Positions 26,435 to 35,125 of a DNA stretch of 64,000 nucleotides are shown in pieces. Made by a program: the position numbers and the translations under genes. The notes below the pieces were generated by a model. The model had not been told where the DNA came from. It saw only the letters and a list, made by a program, of their open reading frames with translations, and did no database searches. This DNA is from Paenibacillus alvei DSM 29 (GTDB lineage: Bacteria > Bacillota > Bacilli > Paenibacillales > Paenibacillaceae). Every line of letters starts with the position of its first letter. Position 1 is the first letter of the stretch. The DNA lies in contig NZ_AMBZ01000004.1 in assembly GCF_000293805.1 (NCBI RefSeq), positions 207,001 to 271,000 of the forward strand, in the 5' to 3' direction.

Positions 26435-28741
26435 ATGGCAATTGAGTATGAGAAAGAAATAACTCACGGCACGGTTGAGCAGCGAATGGTGTATGAATCA
26501 GGCAACGAGATGGCAGCTTATGCTGCACATCAAATTAATTATCATATTATGGGCTATTATCCGATTTCACCATCGACGGAAGTTGCGCAATTCCTCGATT
26601 TAATGAAGGCGAACGGGCAGCACGATATTAAGCTTATCCCGGCGGACGGCGAGCATGGTTCGGCAGGAATCTGCTATGGGGCTTCAACTGCAGGCGGACG
26701 TGTGTTCAATGCGACAAGTGCGAATGGCTATATGTATATGCTTGAACAAATGCCTGTTCAATCAGGAACACGATTCCCGATGGTATTGAATCTAGTGTGC
26801 CGTTCTGTATCTGGTCCGTTGAATATTCATGGTGATCATTCGGATTTATATTTTGCGCTTAATACCGGCTGGCCGATATTGCTCTGTCGTGATCCACAAG
26901 CTGTATACGATATGAATATTATGGCATTGAAGCTTGCGGAGGATCCAGAGGTTCGGCTTCCGGTGATGGTCGCATTCGATGGCTATTTCACGTCGCACCA
27001 GAAGCGTCGAGTCCAGACCTTTGCCCATCGTGAGGATGTGCATCGCTTCATTGGAGAGCAGCCTGTACGCGGATTCGCGGATACCTTGGATCGCAATAAT
27101 CCCATAACAGTCGGGCCGTATATGAATGAGCCGGATTATATTAACAACTGCTATCAGCAGTCGATGGCCATGTACAAGGCAGAAGAGGTATTCGACCGCA
27201 TCCGTACGGAATATGCCAAGCTGACCGGAAGAGATTATCCGATTTTGGATTTGTACCGGATGGAGGATGCAGAGGTAGCTGTATTCCTGCTTAATTCCGC
27301 AGCGGAAATCATTAAGGATGTCGTCGATCAGCTTCGCGCGCAAGGGATTAAAGCGGGCTCCATTTCTCCGAACATCATTCGTCCATTCCCGGCGAAGGAG
27401 ATCGCAGACGCGCTTGCTCATATCAAGGTCGTTACGGTTGGAGATCGCGCCGATTCGTACGGCGGTCATGGCGGCAATATGGTCAACGAGGTGAAGGCGG
27501 CGCTGTTCACGCACGGCAACCGCGATACGATGATCATTAGCCGCATATATGGTCTTGGCGGCAAGGACTTCTATTCTGAGGATGGCCATGCGCTGTTCGA
27601 GTGCGCCATTGAGGCGGCCCAGAAGGGCTATGTCGAGAAGCCGTTCGATTATCACGGTCATACGCCTGGTGATCCATCCAAGGCTCCGCAGCGCGTCATC
27701 GAGCCGATGAAGCATGAGGATTTGAAGACAGGGCTTATTACGGTGAAGCAGGATGAGGAGTCCGGAAAGCTAAGTGTTCGTGTTCCGCCGCTGCGCCAAT
27801 TGACAAAGAAGCCGAAGCGAATTGCTCCAGGCCACGGCGCATGTCCGGGCTGCGGCATATTCTCCGGTCTCGAGCTGTTCTTCAAGGGCATTGAGGGGGA
27901 TATCGTAGCGTTGTTCCATACGGGCTGCGCGATGGTCGTGACAACAGGCTATCCATATTCAGCTCATAAGGCGACATACATTCACAACTTGTTCCAGAAC
28001 GGTGCGGCAACACTATCCGGTGTCGTGGAAATGTTCTGGGAACGTAAACGCCGCGGAGAGCTGGATGAATTGAACCTGCCGGATGATTTTACGTTCGTGA
28101 TGATTACGGGCGATGGCGGCATGGATATCGGCATGGGGCCGGCAATAGGTGCGGCACTGCGCAATCATAAGATGATTATTTTGGAATACGATAATGAAGG
28201 CTATATGAATACGGGAGCGCAATTGTCGTACTCTACCCCACTAGGTCACCGCACTTCAACATCTAATGTTGGCAAGGTGCAAGCAGGCAAGATGTTCCAT
28301 CATAAGGATACAGCGCAAATTATGGCGGCAACGAACATTCCGTATGTATTCACGGGCAGCGAAGCATTTCCGCAGGATTTGCTTAAAAAGGCGGCCAAAG
28401 CGCAATGGTATGCGCAGAATGAAGGGCTTGTTTACGGCAAAATCTTAATTACTTGTCCGCTCAACTGGTTGTCTGAAGATAAGATGGGCACACAAATTGT
28501 TAATGCGGCCGTAGATTCTTGTTTCTTCCCGCTGTATGAAGTGGAGCATGGGATTACGTCTATTACGTATAATCCGGAAGAGAAGAATAAGAAAGTTCCG
28601 CTTCTCGACTGGTTAAATATGATGGGCAAGACGAAGCATTTGAGCAAGGCGGAGAATGCGGAAGCGCTGCAGACGTTCGAACGGGAAGTGGAGCGCCGCT
28701 GGAATGCACTTAAAGCGAAGAGTGAACATCCGCATTTATAA
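26435..28741 (+). CDS. 2-oxoacid:ferredoxin oxidoreductase, fused alpha and beta subunits
   Basis: About 768 residues. The N-terminal alpha part shows YYPISPSTEVAQFLD and later the domain-II motif VTVGDRADSYGGHGGN. The beta part begins near HGACPGCGIFSGLELF, whose cysteines bind the proximal cluster, and holds the TPP-binding motif GDGGMDIGMG with a downstream YDNEGYMNTG. Together with the upstream gamma-delta gene it forms a complete enzyme from two polypeptides. It may supply reduced ferredoxin or run reversibly under low oxygen. ATG 26435 was chosen since AAGGAGG lies 9 bases upstream; ATG 26426 abuts the site. Confidence 0.9.
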   Translation: MAIEYEKEITHGTVEQRMVYESGNEMAAYAAHQINYHIMGYYPISPSTEVAQFLDLMKANGQHDIKLIPADGEHGSAGICYGASTAGGRVFNATSANGYMYMLEQMPVQSGTRFPMVLNLVCRSVSGPLNIHGDHSDLYFALNTGWPILLCRDPQAVYDMNIMALKLAEDPEVRLPVMVAFDGYFTSHQKRRVQTFAHREDVHRFIGEQPVRGFADTLDRNNPITVGPYMNEPDYINNCYQQSMAMYKAEEVFDRIRTEYAKLTGRDYPILDLYRMEDAEVAVFLLNSAAEIIKDVVDQLRAQGIKAGSISPNIIRPFPAKEIADALAHIKVVTVGDRADSYGGHGGNMVNEVKAALFTHGNRDTMIISRIYGLGGKDFYSEDGHALFECAIEAAQKGYVEKPFDYHGHTPGDPSKAPQRVIEPMKHEDLKTGLITVKQDEESGKLSVRVPPLRQLTKKPKRIAPGHGACPGCGIFSGLELFFKGIEGDIVALFHTGCAMVVTTGYPYSAHKATYIHNLFQNGAATLSGVVEMFWERKRRGELDELNLPDDFTFVMITGDGGMDIGMGPAIGAALRNHKMIILEYDNEGYMNTGAQLSYSTPLGHRTSTSNVGKVQAGKMFHHKDTAQIMAATNIPYVFTGSEAFPQDLLKKAAKAQWYAQNEGLVYGKILITCPLNWLSEDKMGTQIVNAAVDSCFFPLYEVEHGITSITYNPEEKNKKVPLLDWLNMMGKTKHLSKAENAEALQTFEREVERRWNALKAKSEHPHL

Positions 28742-28789
28742 TCTTATCGTTATTTAACGATTCACAATTCTTGGAGTCATTATTTATTC

Positions 28790-28831
28790 AAGCCTGAGAA
28801 CGATCCGTTGGGACAGGTTCTCAGGCTTTTT
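28790..28831 (+). terminator. Terminator of oxidoreductase operon
   Basis: A 12-bp perfect stem (AAGCCTGAGAAC / GTTCTCAGGCTT) with a 15-nt loop, followed by TTTTTG. Confidence 0.92.
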
Positions 28832-28924
28832 GTGTTCATAGCAATGAAGTTCGATTATTCTAGGAGTCTGGGCTAAGGCTGAGTCTCCGTCAAAATGCGC
28901 TAAATGCTAATTCACAGTTCTAAA

Positions 28925-28991
28925 TCACTGCTAAATTTATCGCTGAATCACTGCTGAATCACTGCTGAATTACCGCTGAATTACAGCTAAG
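28925..28991. repeat. 11-bp imperfect tandem repeat (about six copies)
   Basis: Successive units TCACTGCTAAA, TTATCGCTGAA, TCACTGCTGAA (twice), TTACCGCTGAA and TTACAGCTAAG run head to tail, with one extra T after the first. The consensus is roughly TYACYGCTGAA. It lies in the gap between the oxidoreductase terminator and the sirtuin gene; there is no open reading frame through it. It is a small minisatellite, too short and regular to be a CRISPR array. Confidence 0.85.
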
Positions 28992-29164
28992 TCTCCATGA
29001 ACTGCTAGTGATGCAGTACCATTTGGCCGATCAAGGCAACGCTGTAGGCAGAACGCTAAGCGCTTGTACTTGCTTGCTATCCTCTGAATTCTTTCCCTGT
29101 TGGTGCAGCTAAGGTATACTAAAGGATAGGCTCATATTTGTGGAAAAGGGAGGAAGCGACGACG

Positions 29165-29943
29165 ATGACAGAACAAAAGAACCGTAACCATCATGCTCAT
29201 GCAGAGGAGCTGGCAGATCTTTTGCGCAGCAGCAAGCATGTTGTTTTTTTGGCGGGGCAGGAACATCGACGGAGAGTGGGATTCCTGATTTCCGCTCGGA
29301 CAATGGTGTATTTGCGGATGATGAAGCATTCCGTTATCCCCCGGAGGTGATGCTCAGCCGCTCCTTTTATGATCGTGATCCGGCAACCTTCTATCGCTTC
29401 TATCGGGCGAAGATGCTGCATCCTGCTGCGAAACCGAATGCTGCACATCGGGCGTTGGCGCGGCTTGAAGAGGATGGCATTGTGTCCGCGGTTGTGACTC
29501 AAAATATTGATGGTCTACATCAGTCAGCAGGTAGCAGGGAAGTGTGGGAGCTGCATGGTTCGGTACACCGGAACCGCTGTACGAGATGCGGAGCTATACA
29601 TGGACTGGATGCAGTGCTGGAGAGTGAGGAGATCATTCCATCCTGCAAGCAATGCAGCGGAACACTAAAGCCGGATGTTGTTCTCTATGAAGAATCACTG
29701 GACGATAAAGTGATTTCAGGGGCAATCGGACGCATTCAAGAGGCGGATCTGCTCATTGTAGGAGGAACCTCGCTTACTGTGCACCCGGCAGCAAGCTTTG
29801 TTCAACTGGCGAAAAAGGCGAAGCTGGTATTGATGAATCGGACGGCAACGACCATGGATGGCCGTGCAGATGCGGTATATCGTGAGCCGATGGGTGAATT
29901 GTTCGCCGCTGCTTATTACAAGTTAACAGGGAAAGAGGTATAG
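29165..29943 (+). pseudogene. Sir2-family NAD-dependent protein deacylase, single-base frameshift
   Basis: The first frame gives HAEELADLLRSSKHVVF and the second, from 29251, gives GGAGTSTESGIPDFRSDNG, VTQNIDGLHQSAGS, a zinc site (CTRCGAIH, then CKQC) and GGTSLTVHPAASF. All sirtuin motifs (GAGxS/T, TQNxDxLH, two CxxC) are present if one T is added to the T7 run at 29244-29250. Full length would be about 260 residues. Sirtuins remove acetyl or other acyl groups from lysines with NAD. GGGAGG precedes ATG by 11 bases. The FGGY kinase starts 4 bases after the stop. Probably functional; the shift is likely an error. Confidence 0.9.
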
Positions 29944-29947
29944 CTAT

Positions 29948-31432
29948 ATGCGCATGATCGGAATCGATCTCGGGACAACGAACCGCAAGGTTGGCCTATT
30001 CGATGAGTCGGGCAAGTTGCTCGGCCAAGCGAGCCGTCCGACGGTAACCGTTGATTCGAACACAAGGTATGTCGTCTATGATCCAGACGCGATGTGGGAT
30101 GATGTATCGACGATGATCCGTGAGCTTATGAATACCCATAACGATGTTCCCGTCGATTACATTGGAATTACGAGCATGGCGGAAAGCGGACTGCTCGTAA
30201 ATCGGCATACAGGCAAGGTGCAATCACCGCTCCTGCCGTGGTTTGAGACCTGCTCCTCTGAGCAAGCGGAACGGATCCGCCAGGAAGGGACGCCGCTGGA
30301 GCTGTTCCAGCGTACAGGCCTGCATCTCTCGTTTAAGCACGGTTTACCGAAGCTGCTCTGGCTAAAGGATCAGAATGCTGGGATGTTCGAGGATGCAGTG
30401 TGGCTGTCCGTATCCGGATATATTGCTTACCGCTTGACTGGAGTTATGGCATTTGATCCTTCGCTTGCGACTCGAACATTTGCATACAGCATGTATAGTG
30501 ATAGTTGGGATGTACCATGGATTCGACACTTTGGACTAGATGAACACATCTTCCCGGAAGTTCTGCCAAGCGGGACGCCGCTTGGGACAGTGACGAAGGA
30601 TGCAGCGGGAGCGCTCGGTCTGTCCAGCTATACACGTGTTGCCATTGGCGGGCATGATCATGTCTGTGCAGCGCTTGCGGTTGGGGCTGTTCATCCGGGA
30701 GATGTCTATGTATCCATGGGAACAGCGGAGACGCTTGTGGGAACCATCTCGAAGCGGCCGCTCGGGCAAGCAGAGTTCGATACCGGGCTATCCTACGGGT
30801 ACCACGTTGTGCCTGGATACCATTTCTGGATGGGCGGTAATGCCTCTTCAGGAGGATCAGTCGAATGGATTCGCAGACAACTGGCGGACGAAGCCTTATC
30901 TTATGATGACATTAAGCAGTTGATGAACAATGTGAACGATGGTCCAGGAGAAGCGATGTTTTTCCCGTACTTGTCGGGATGCGGGGCGCCATATCCGAAT
31001 TCAAAGACGCGCGGCGCGTTTATCGGATTATCTAAGGAACACGGGAAGAAGGAAATGTTGCGGGCGGTGTTTGAAGGTACGGCCTATCAGTTGGAAATGA
31101 TTCGTCAAAGTGCAGAACGCAATTCGGAGCATGCCATTCGCAACATGTGTGCGGTTGGCGGCGGGACGAGATTGCCGGCTTGGCTGCAGATGAAGTCGGA
31201 TATCTCCAACGCAACACTCATTGTACCGCCTATTGAGGAAGCGACGATGCTCGGCGCTGCCTGCGCCGCTGCGCTAGGTGGCGGATATTTTGCCGATGCA
31301 GATGAAGTGCGCCAAGCGATGCAAAGCCGTGGTGTTGAGACTTACCAGCCTAATGCGGAACGTCATTTGCAGTATAGGCAGGTGTACGACACACGCTATA
31401 TCCCTGTAGCAAAAGTGCTTCGTGAGTTGTAA
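29948..31432 (+). CDS. FGGY-family carbohydrate kinase
   Basis: 494 residues. The phosphate-1 motif IGIDLGTTNRKVGLFD is at the N-terminus, with GHDHVCAALAVGAV in the middle and the FGGY C-domain signature MCAVGGGTRLPAWLQMKSDI, followed by EEATMLGAACAAALG. It phosphorylates a sugar or polyol; FGGY substrates (xylulose, gluconate, glycerol, others) cannot be told from sequence by eye. No sugar isomerase or transporter is adjacent. The tight spacing to the sirtuin gene implies one transcript. A terminator follows. Confidence 0.9.
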   Translation: MRMIGIDLGTTNRKVGLFDESGKLLGQASRPTVTVDSNTRYVVYDPDAMWDDVSTMIRELMNTHNDVPVDYIGITSMAESGLLVNRHTGKVQSPLLPWFETCSSEQAERIRQEGTPLELFQRTGLHLSFKHGLPKLLWLKDQNAGMFEDAVWLSVSGYIAYRLTGVMAFDPSLATRTFAYSMYSDSWDVPWIRHFGLDEHIFPEVLPSGTPLGTVTKDAAGALGLSSYTRVAIGGHDHVCAALAVGAVHPGDVYVSMGTAETLVGTISKRPLGQAEFDTGLSYGYHVVPGYHFWMGGNASSGGSVEWIRRQLADEALSYDDIKQLMNNVNDGPGEAMFFPYLSGCGAPYPNSKTRGAFIGLSKEHGKKEMLRAVFEGTAYQLEMIRQSAERNSEHAIRNMCAVGGGTRLPAWLQMKSDISNATLIVPPIEEATMLGAACAAALGGGYFADADEVRQAMQSRGVETYQPNAERHLQYRQVYDTRYIPVAKVLREL

Positions 31433-31470
31433 TCCCAATCGGGGATGAAGGTTATCGACTGTGATATAGA

Positions 31471-31512
31471 AAGGAGCGGCGCATATTTCTGTGAAGTGCC
31501 CGCTCCTTTTTG
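31471..31512. terminator. Convergent terminator after sugar kinase
   Basis: AAGGAGCGG pairs with CCGCTCCTT, with a 20-nt loop and TTTT on the plus strand. It separates the kinase from the leftward small gene. Confidence 0.82.
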
Positions 31513-31522
31513 CTATGTAAAG

Positions 31523-31738
31523 TTATTTAGACTTGTTGATTGCTGCCACCTTATCGACTGCGCGCCGGAACAGCTCTGCAACTGCGCTTGTCTGCTTGTG
31601 GCATTGCATATGCACCCCACCTGCAGTCGCAACATCCTGGATAAGTTCGGCGTTGGATTTTGAAGCTGCTTCCTTACGGCTTTGTTCAACAATGCGTGCC
31701 TGCTGCTGCCATTCTTCCTTGATGTTCAGACGTTTCAT
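31523..31738 (-). CDS. Small hypothetical protein
   Basis: 71 residues, hydrophilic and mostly helical (KEEWQQQARIVEQSRKEAA, AVAELFRRAVDKVAAINK). AGGAGG lies 9 bases before the ATG, which supports it being a real gene. No family recognised. It lies just downstream of the AraC-type regulator on the same strand, 43 bases away. Confidence 0.65.
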   Translation of the reverse strand: MKRLNIKEEWQQQARIVEQSRKEAASKSNAELIQDVATAGGVHMQCHKQTSAVAELFRRAVDKVAAINKSK

Positions 31739-31780
31739 GCGGAATGCCCTCCTAATTTTGATTGTCAGCGTAAGCCTATA

Positions 31781-32734
31781 CTAAGAATTACGTTGGAATG
31801 TATGATCGGGTTGCATGACTTGATTGCGATATGCAGTAGGGGGATGTCCATAAAAGCGTCGAAATTGTCTGGAAAAATACAATGCGTCAGGAATTCCGAC
31901 CGAAGCTGCAATTTGCTCGACAGTCAAATCCGGTCGTTCTCGAAGCAACTGCCGTCCCTTATCAATGCGGAGCTTCAGCAAGAAGGTGACAGGCGTCATG
32001 TCCGTAATGCGCTTAAATATGCGGGAGAAATACGCCCTGCTGTAGCCTAAGCTCTCCGCAATTTGCTCCATGGACATCGGATGCGCATACTGCGTAGACA
32101 TCATCTGGATGGCCTGACGTACAGTCTGCTGCATTTCTGATTCGGGCCGCAGTCTATTCGCCTCTTCCATGTGCTGCTGCATGCCGGCATACTTCGCCAA
32201 AATAAGATGGAGGCAGCCGTGCGCGATCAAATCTGCTGCCACGCTTCTTTCTTGAAATGCCGCTGTAATTTGCTTTATCTGATAGGGAACCTCGATTTGA
32301 TCACCTGCATGTAGAATCGGATTGGCGGCTGAGAATCCGGCACGGCATATAAGGTCATTCGCGTGAATGCCTTGAAAAGCGATCCAGCAGTACCTCCACG
32401 GCTGGACAGCATCAGATTCATAGCTTACGAGTCGGCCTGGTTCAATGAGGAACGCATCTCCTGTTTTCAGATGATAGGTATGGGTCTCTGTTGAGAAGGC
32501 CCCCTGACCGTCTATGATATGATGAAGCAAATAGTAGTCGTACAGCTTGGGGCCGAGCTTGTGAGAGGGAACGGTCTGGCTTTCTCCTGCGAATAAGACT
32601 CGTATCCCTTCTTGTTCAGCGTAAGTTGGGTTCGAAGCGACCGTGTACGTTTCTAGTATTTTGACTAAATCATTCTCGGTTGTTATCTGTTCGGATTGTG
32701 CTTGTGCATTCTGAAAATCGGGGGAGTCCGTCAT
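31781..32734 (-). CDS. AraC family transcriptional regulator
   Basis: 317 residues. The N-terminal half is a cupin-type sensing domain (YYLLHHIIDGQGAF, LKTGDAFLIEPGRLVSYESD, PWRYCWIAFQG). The C-terminal half has two helix-turn-helix units: MSMEQIAESLGYSRAYFSRIFK and LTVEQIAASVGIPDALYFSRQF, ending in the usual YGHPPTAYRNQ. It probably activates the divergent galactose cluster in response to a sugar. I chose the ATG at 32734 since AAGGAGGT is 6 bases upstream. Confidence 0.92.
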   Translation of the reverse strand: MTDSPDFQNAQAQSEQITTENDLVKILETYTVASNPTYAEQEGIRVLFAGESQTVPSHKLGPKLYDYYLLHHIIDGQGAFSTETHTYHLKTGDAFLIEPGRLVSYESDAVQPWRYCWIAFQGIHANDLICRAGFSAANPILHAGDQIEVPYQIKQITAAFQERSVAADLIAHGCLHLILAKYAGMQQHMEEANRLRPESEMQQTVRQAIQMMSTQYAHPMSMEQIAESLGYSRAYFSRIFKRITDMTPVTFLLKLRIDKGRQLLRERPDLTVEQIAASVGIPDALYFSRQFRRFYGHPPTAYRNQVMQPDHTFQRNS

Positions 32735-32915
32735 TTTGTACCTCCTTGCGCGTCCAATCTTGCATGTCCAATAGTTATATTGTAGCATGAAAATGATGGT
32801 AGAGTCACATTAGTCCATATGTAGCGCACATCGATATATTACGGGGGCAAGAGGAAATCTGTATGATTGATGTAACGGTATCATATTCACGTTGAAACAA
32901 TGGGAGGTCATTGTA

Positions 32916-34121
32916 ATGGAAGCAAGCAAGCTGCTGTCACGATTCGAGCAACAATATGGAGCGAGCCCAGCGCCGGTTCGTTTTTTCCATGCTCCAGGCA
33001 GAGTGAATTTGATCGGTGAACATATTGACTATAATGGAGGATATGTGCTCCCTGCGGCATTGGAATTTGGGACTACGCTGCTCATCCGTGAGCGTGAGGA
33101 TCATTGTGTGCGATTGGCGACGACGAATTTTGAATATCAGCTTGAAATAGATGTGAGCGCACTTGCAGATGCGAAGCAGGATCAATGGACCGATTATCCA
33201 ATTGGGGTTATGAATCAGTTGCAGCAGTCGGATCGAGGGCTGACAAAAGGATATGAGCTACTGTTCCATGGGGATATTCCGAATGGCGCAGGGCTGTCTT
33301 CATCTGCCTCATTAGAAGTGGTGACCGCTTATGCGCTGCTTACACTGGAGGGGCATCACATTGATCGAACGGACATCGCTTTGTTGTCTCAGCGTGCGGA
33401 GAATCGATTTGTCGGTGTGAACTGCGGCATTATGGATCAATTCGCAGTAGCACAGGGCAAGCTTGACCATGCCATTCTGTTGTTGTGCGATACGTTGGAA
33501 TATACGCATGTGCCGTTTCAGACGGATGGATATTGTCTGATCATCGGCAATACGAATAAGCGCCGTGGATTAGTGGATTCGAAATATAATGAGCGCAGGG
33601 CACAGTGTGAAGAAGCAGTGCGTGCGCTGCAGGCTGCATATCCGCATATGACCCTGCTTGCGCATCTTACGGCGGAGCAATTTGAGGCGGAGGCTGACAA
33701 GATTGCAGATGACACGGTTCGTGCGCGAGCTGCACATGTGATTGCAGAGAATGATCGTGTTAAGCAGTCGGTTGATGCATTGAAGAACAATGATCTGATT
33801 CGGTTTGGCGAATTGATGAATGCTTCCCATGATTCTTTGCGCGATTTATATGAAGTCAGCTGCGAGGAGCTGGACATTATGGTAAAGGAAGCTCGATGCA
33901 TAGAGGGAACGCTCGGTTCTCGAATGACAGGAGCCGGGTTCGGCGGCTGTACGGTATCACTCGTTCGTGAGGATGCGGCTGAACAATTCGTAGTTCGGGT
34001 AGGCGCTGCGTACGAGGAGCAAACCGGGTTGCACCCGGAATTTTATATTTGTCGAGTAGGAGATGGTGTGCGGGAGCTTGCACCATTGGCGAAGACAGCG
34101 AAAATTGATAAGGAGGGGTAA
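32916..34121 (+). CDS. galK: Galactokinase
   Basis: 401 residues. GHMP-kinase features in order: the galactokinase signature GRVNLIGEHIDYNGG (about residue 27), the phosphate loop GAGLSSSASLEV (about 125), GVNCGIMDQFA, and RMTGAGFGGCTVSLV near the C-terminus. It phosphorylates galactose, the first Leloir step. GGGAGG lies 8 bases before ATG 32916. First gene of the gal cluster; galE begins 4 bases after it. Confidence 0.96.
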   Translation: MEASKLLSRFEQQYGASPAPVRFFHAPGRVNLIGEHIDYNGGYVLPAALEFGTTLLIREREDHCVRLATTNFEYQLEIDVSALADAKQDQWTDYPIGVMNQLQQSDRGLTKGYELLFHGDIPNGAGLSSSASLEVVTAYALLTLEGHHIDRTDIALLSQRAENRFVGVNCGIMDQFAVAQGKLDHAILLLCDTLEYTHVPFQTDGYCLIIGNTNKRRGLVDSKYNERRAQCEEAVRALQAAYPHMTLLAHLTAEQFEAEADKIADDTVRARAAHVIAENDRVKQSVDALKNNDLIRFGELMNASHDSLRDLYEVSCEELDIMVKEARCIEGTLGSRMTGAGFGGCTVSLVREDAAEQFVVRVGAAYEEQTGLHPEFYICRVGDGVRELAPLAKTAKIDKEG

Positions 34122-34125
34122 CAGC

Positions 34126-35112
34126 ATGGCAGTATTAGTTACAGGTGGAGCAGGCTATATCGGTTCGCATACCGTTGCGGAATTGCTGGCGCGCGGAGAA
34201 GAGGTTGTTATTGTAGATTCACTCGAAACGGGACATCAAGAGGCGGTGCTTGGGGGGACGCTTCATATTGGCGATATTCGAGACAGCGCATTTCTCGATT
34301 CTGTATTTGCGCAGCATTCTATTGATGCGGTTATTCATTTTGCTGCCTATTCACTCGTAGGCGAGAGCATGAGCAATCCAGCGAAATATTACGATAACAA
34401 TGTGCATGGCACGCTTGTGCTGCTCGAAGCAATGCGCAAGCATCATGTATCCCGCATCGTATTTTCATCAACGGCTGCTACGTATGGGGAGCCGGAGCGT
34501 ACTCCGATTCAAGAGACAGAAGCGACGAACCCAACGAATGTATATGGGGAAACGAAGCTGACGATGGAGCGAATGATGCGGTGGTTCGATCAATCGCATG
34601 AGATTCGCTATGTTTCGCTGCGTTATTTCAATGCGGCGGGCGCTCATGAGAACGGCAAGATCGGGGAAGACCACCGTCCGGAAACCCATCTGATTCCGTT
34701 AGTGCTGCAAACCGCACTTGGACAGCGGAAGGAAATGAAGGTATTCGGCAGCGACTATCCTACGCCTGACGGTACATGCATCCGGGATTATATTCATGTC
34801 AGCGACTTGGCTGATGCTCATGTGATGGCAGTCGAGTACTTGCGCGGCGGCGGCCGGAGCGATGTGTTCAACTTGGGCAGCGGCAATGGATTTTCGGTGC
34901 TGGAAGTGATTCAGACAGCAGAACGGGTAACAGGGCGTAGCATTCCGACAGTAACGGAAGAGCGTAGAGCAGGTGATCCTGCGGTGTTAATTGCCTCGGC
35001 AGACAAGGCGAAGTCTGTTCTAGGCTGGAGTCCGAAGCGGGACGACCTGAATGTGCTGATCCAAAGCGCTTGGAACTGGCATCAGGCGCGTCCGACCGGA
35101 TACGATAGCTGA
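34126..35112 (+). CDS. galE: UDP-glucose 4-epimerase
   Basis: 328 residues. The NAD-binding motif GGAGYIGSHT is at residue 7, the catalytic pair lies in SSTAATYG and VYGETKLTMERM, and RYFNAAGA and NLGSGNGFSVLEV are conserved. It interconverts UDP-galactose and UDP-glucose. GGAGGGG precedes ATG 34126. It is between galK and galT with 4- and 13-base gaps. Confidence 0.96.
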   Translation: MAVLVTGGAGYIGSHTVAELLARGEEVVIVDSLETGHQEAVLGGTLHIGDIRDSAFLDSVFAQHSIDAVIHFAAYSLVGESMSNPAKYYDNNVHGTLVLLEAMRKHHVSRIVFSSTAATYGEPERTPIQETEATNPTNVYGETKLTMERMMRWFDQSHEIRYVSLRYFNAAGAHENGKIGEDHRPETHLIPLVLQTALGQRKEMKVFGSDYPTPDGTCIRDYIHVSDLADAHVMAVEYLRGGGRSDVFNLGSGNGFSVLEVIQTAERVTGRSIPTVTEERRAGDPAVLIASADKAKSVLGWSPKRDDLNVLIQSAWNWHQARPTGYDS

Positions 35113-35125
35113 GGAGGAGTGCGAG

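Noticed and set aside
28925..28991. Possible CRISPR array
   Set aside because: Units are 11 bases with no spacers and no cas genes nearby.
32870..32885. CcpA cre-like box before galK (TGTAACGGTATCA)
   Set aside because: One base short of the cre consensus spacing and lacks the symmetric arms.
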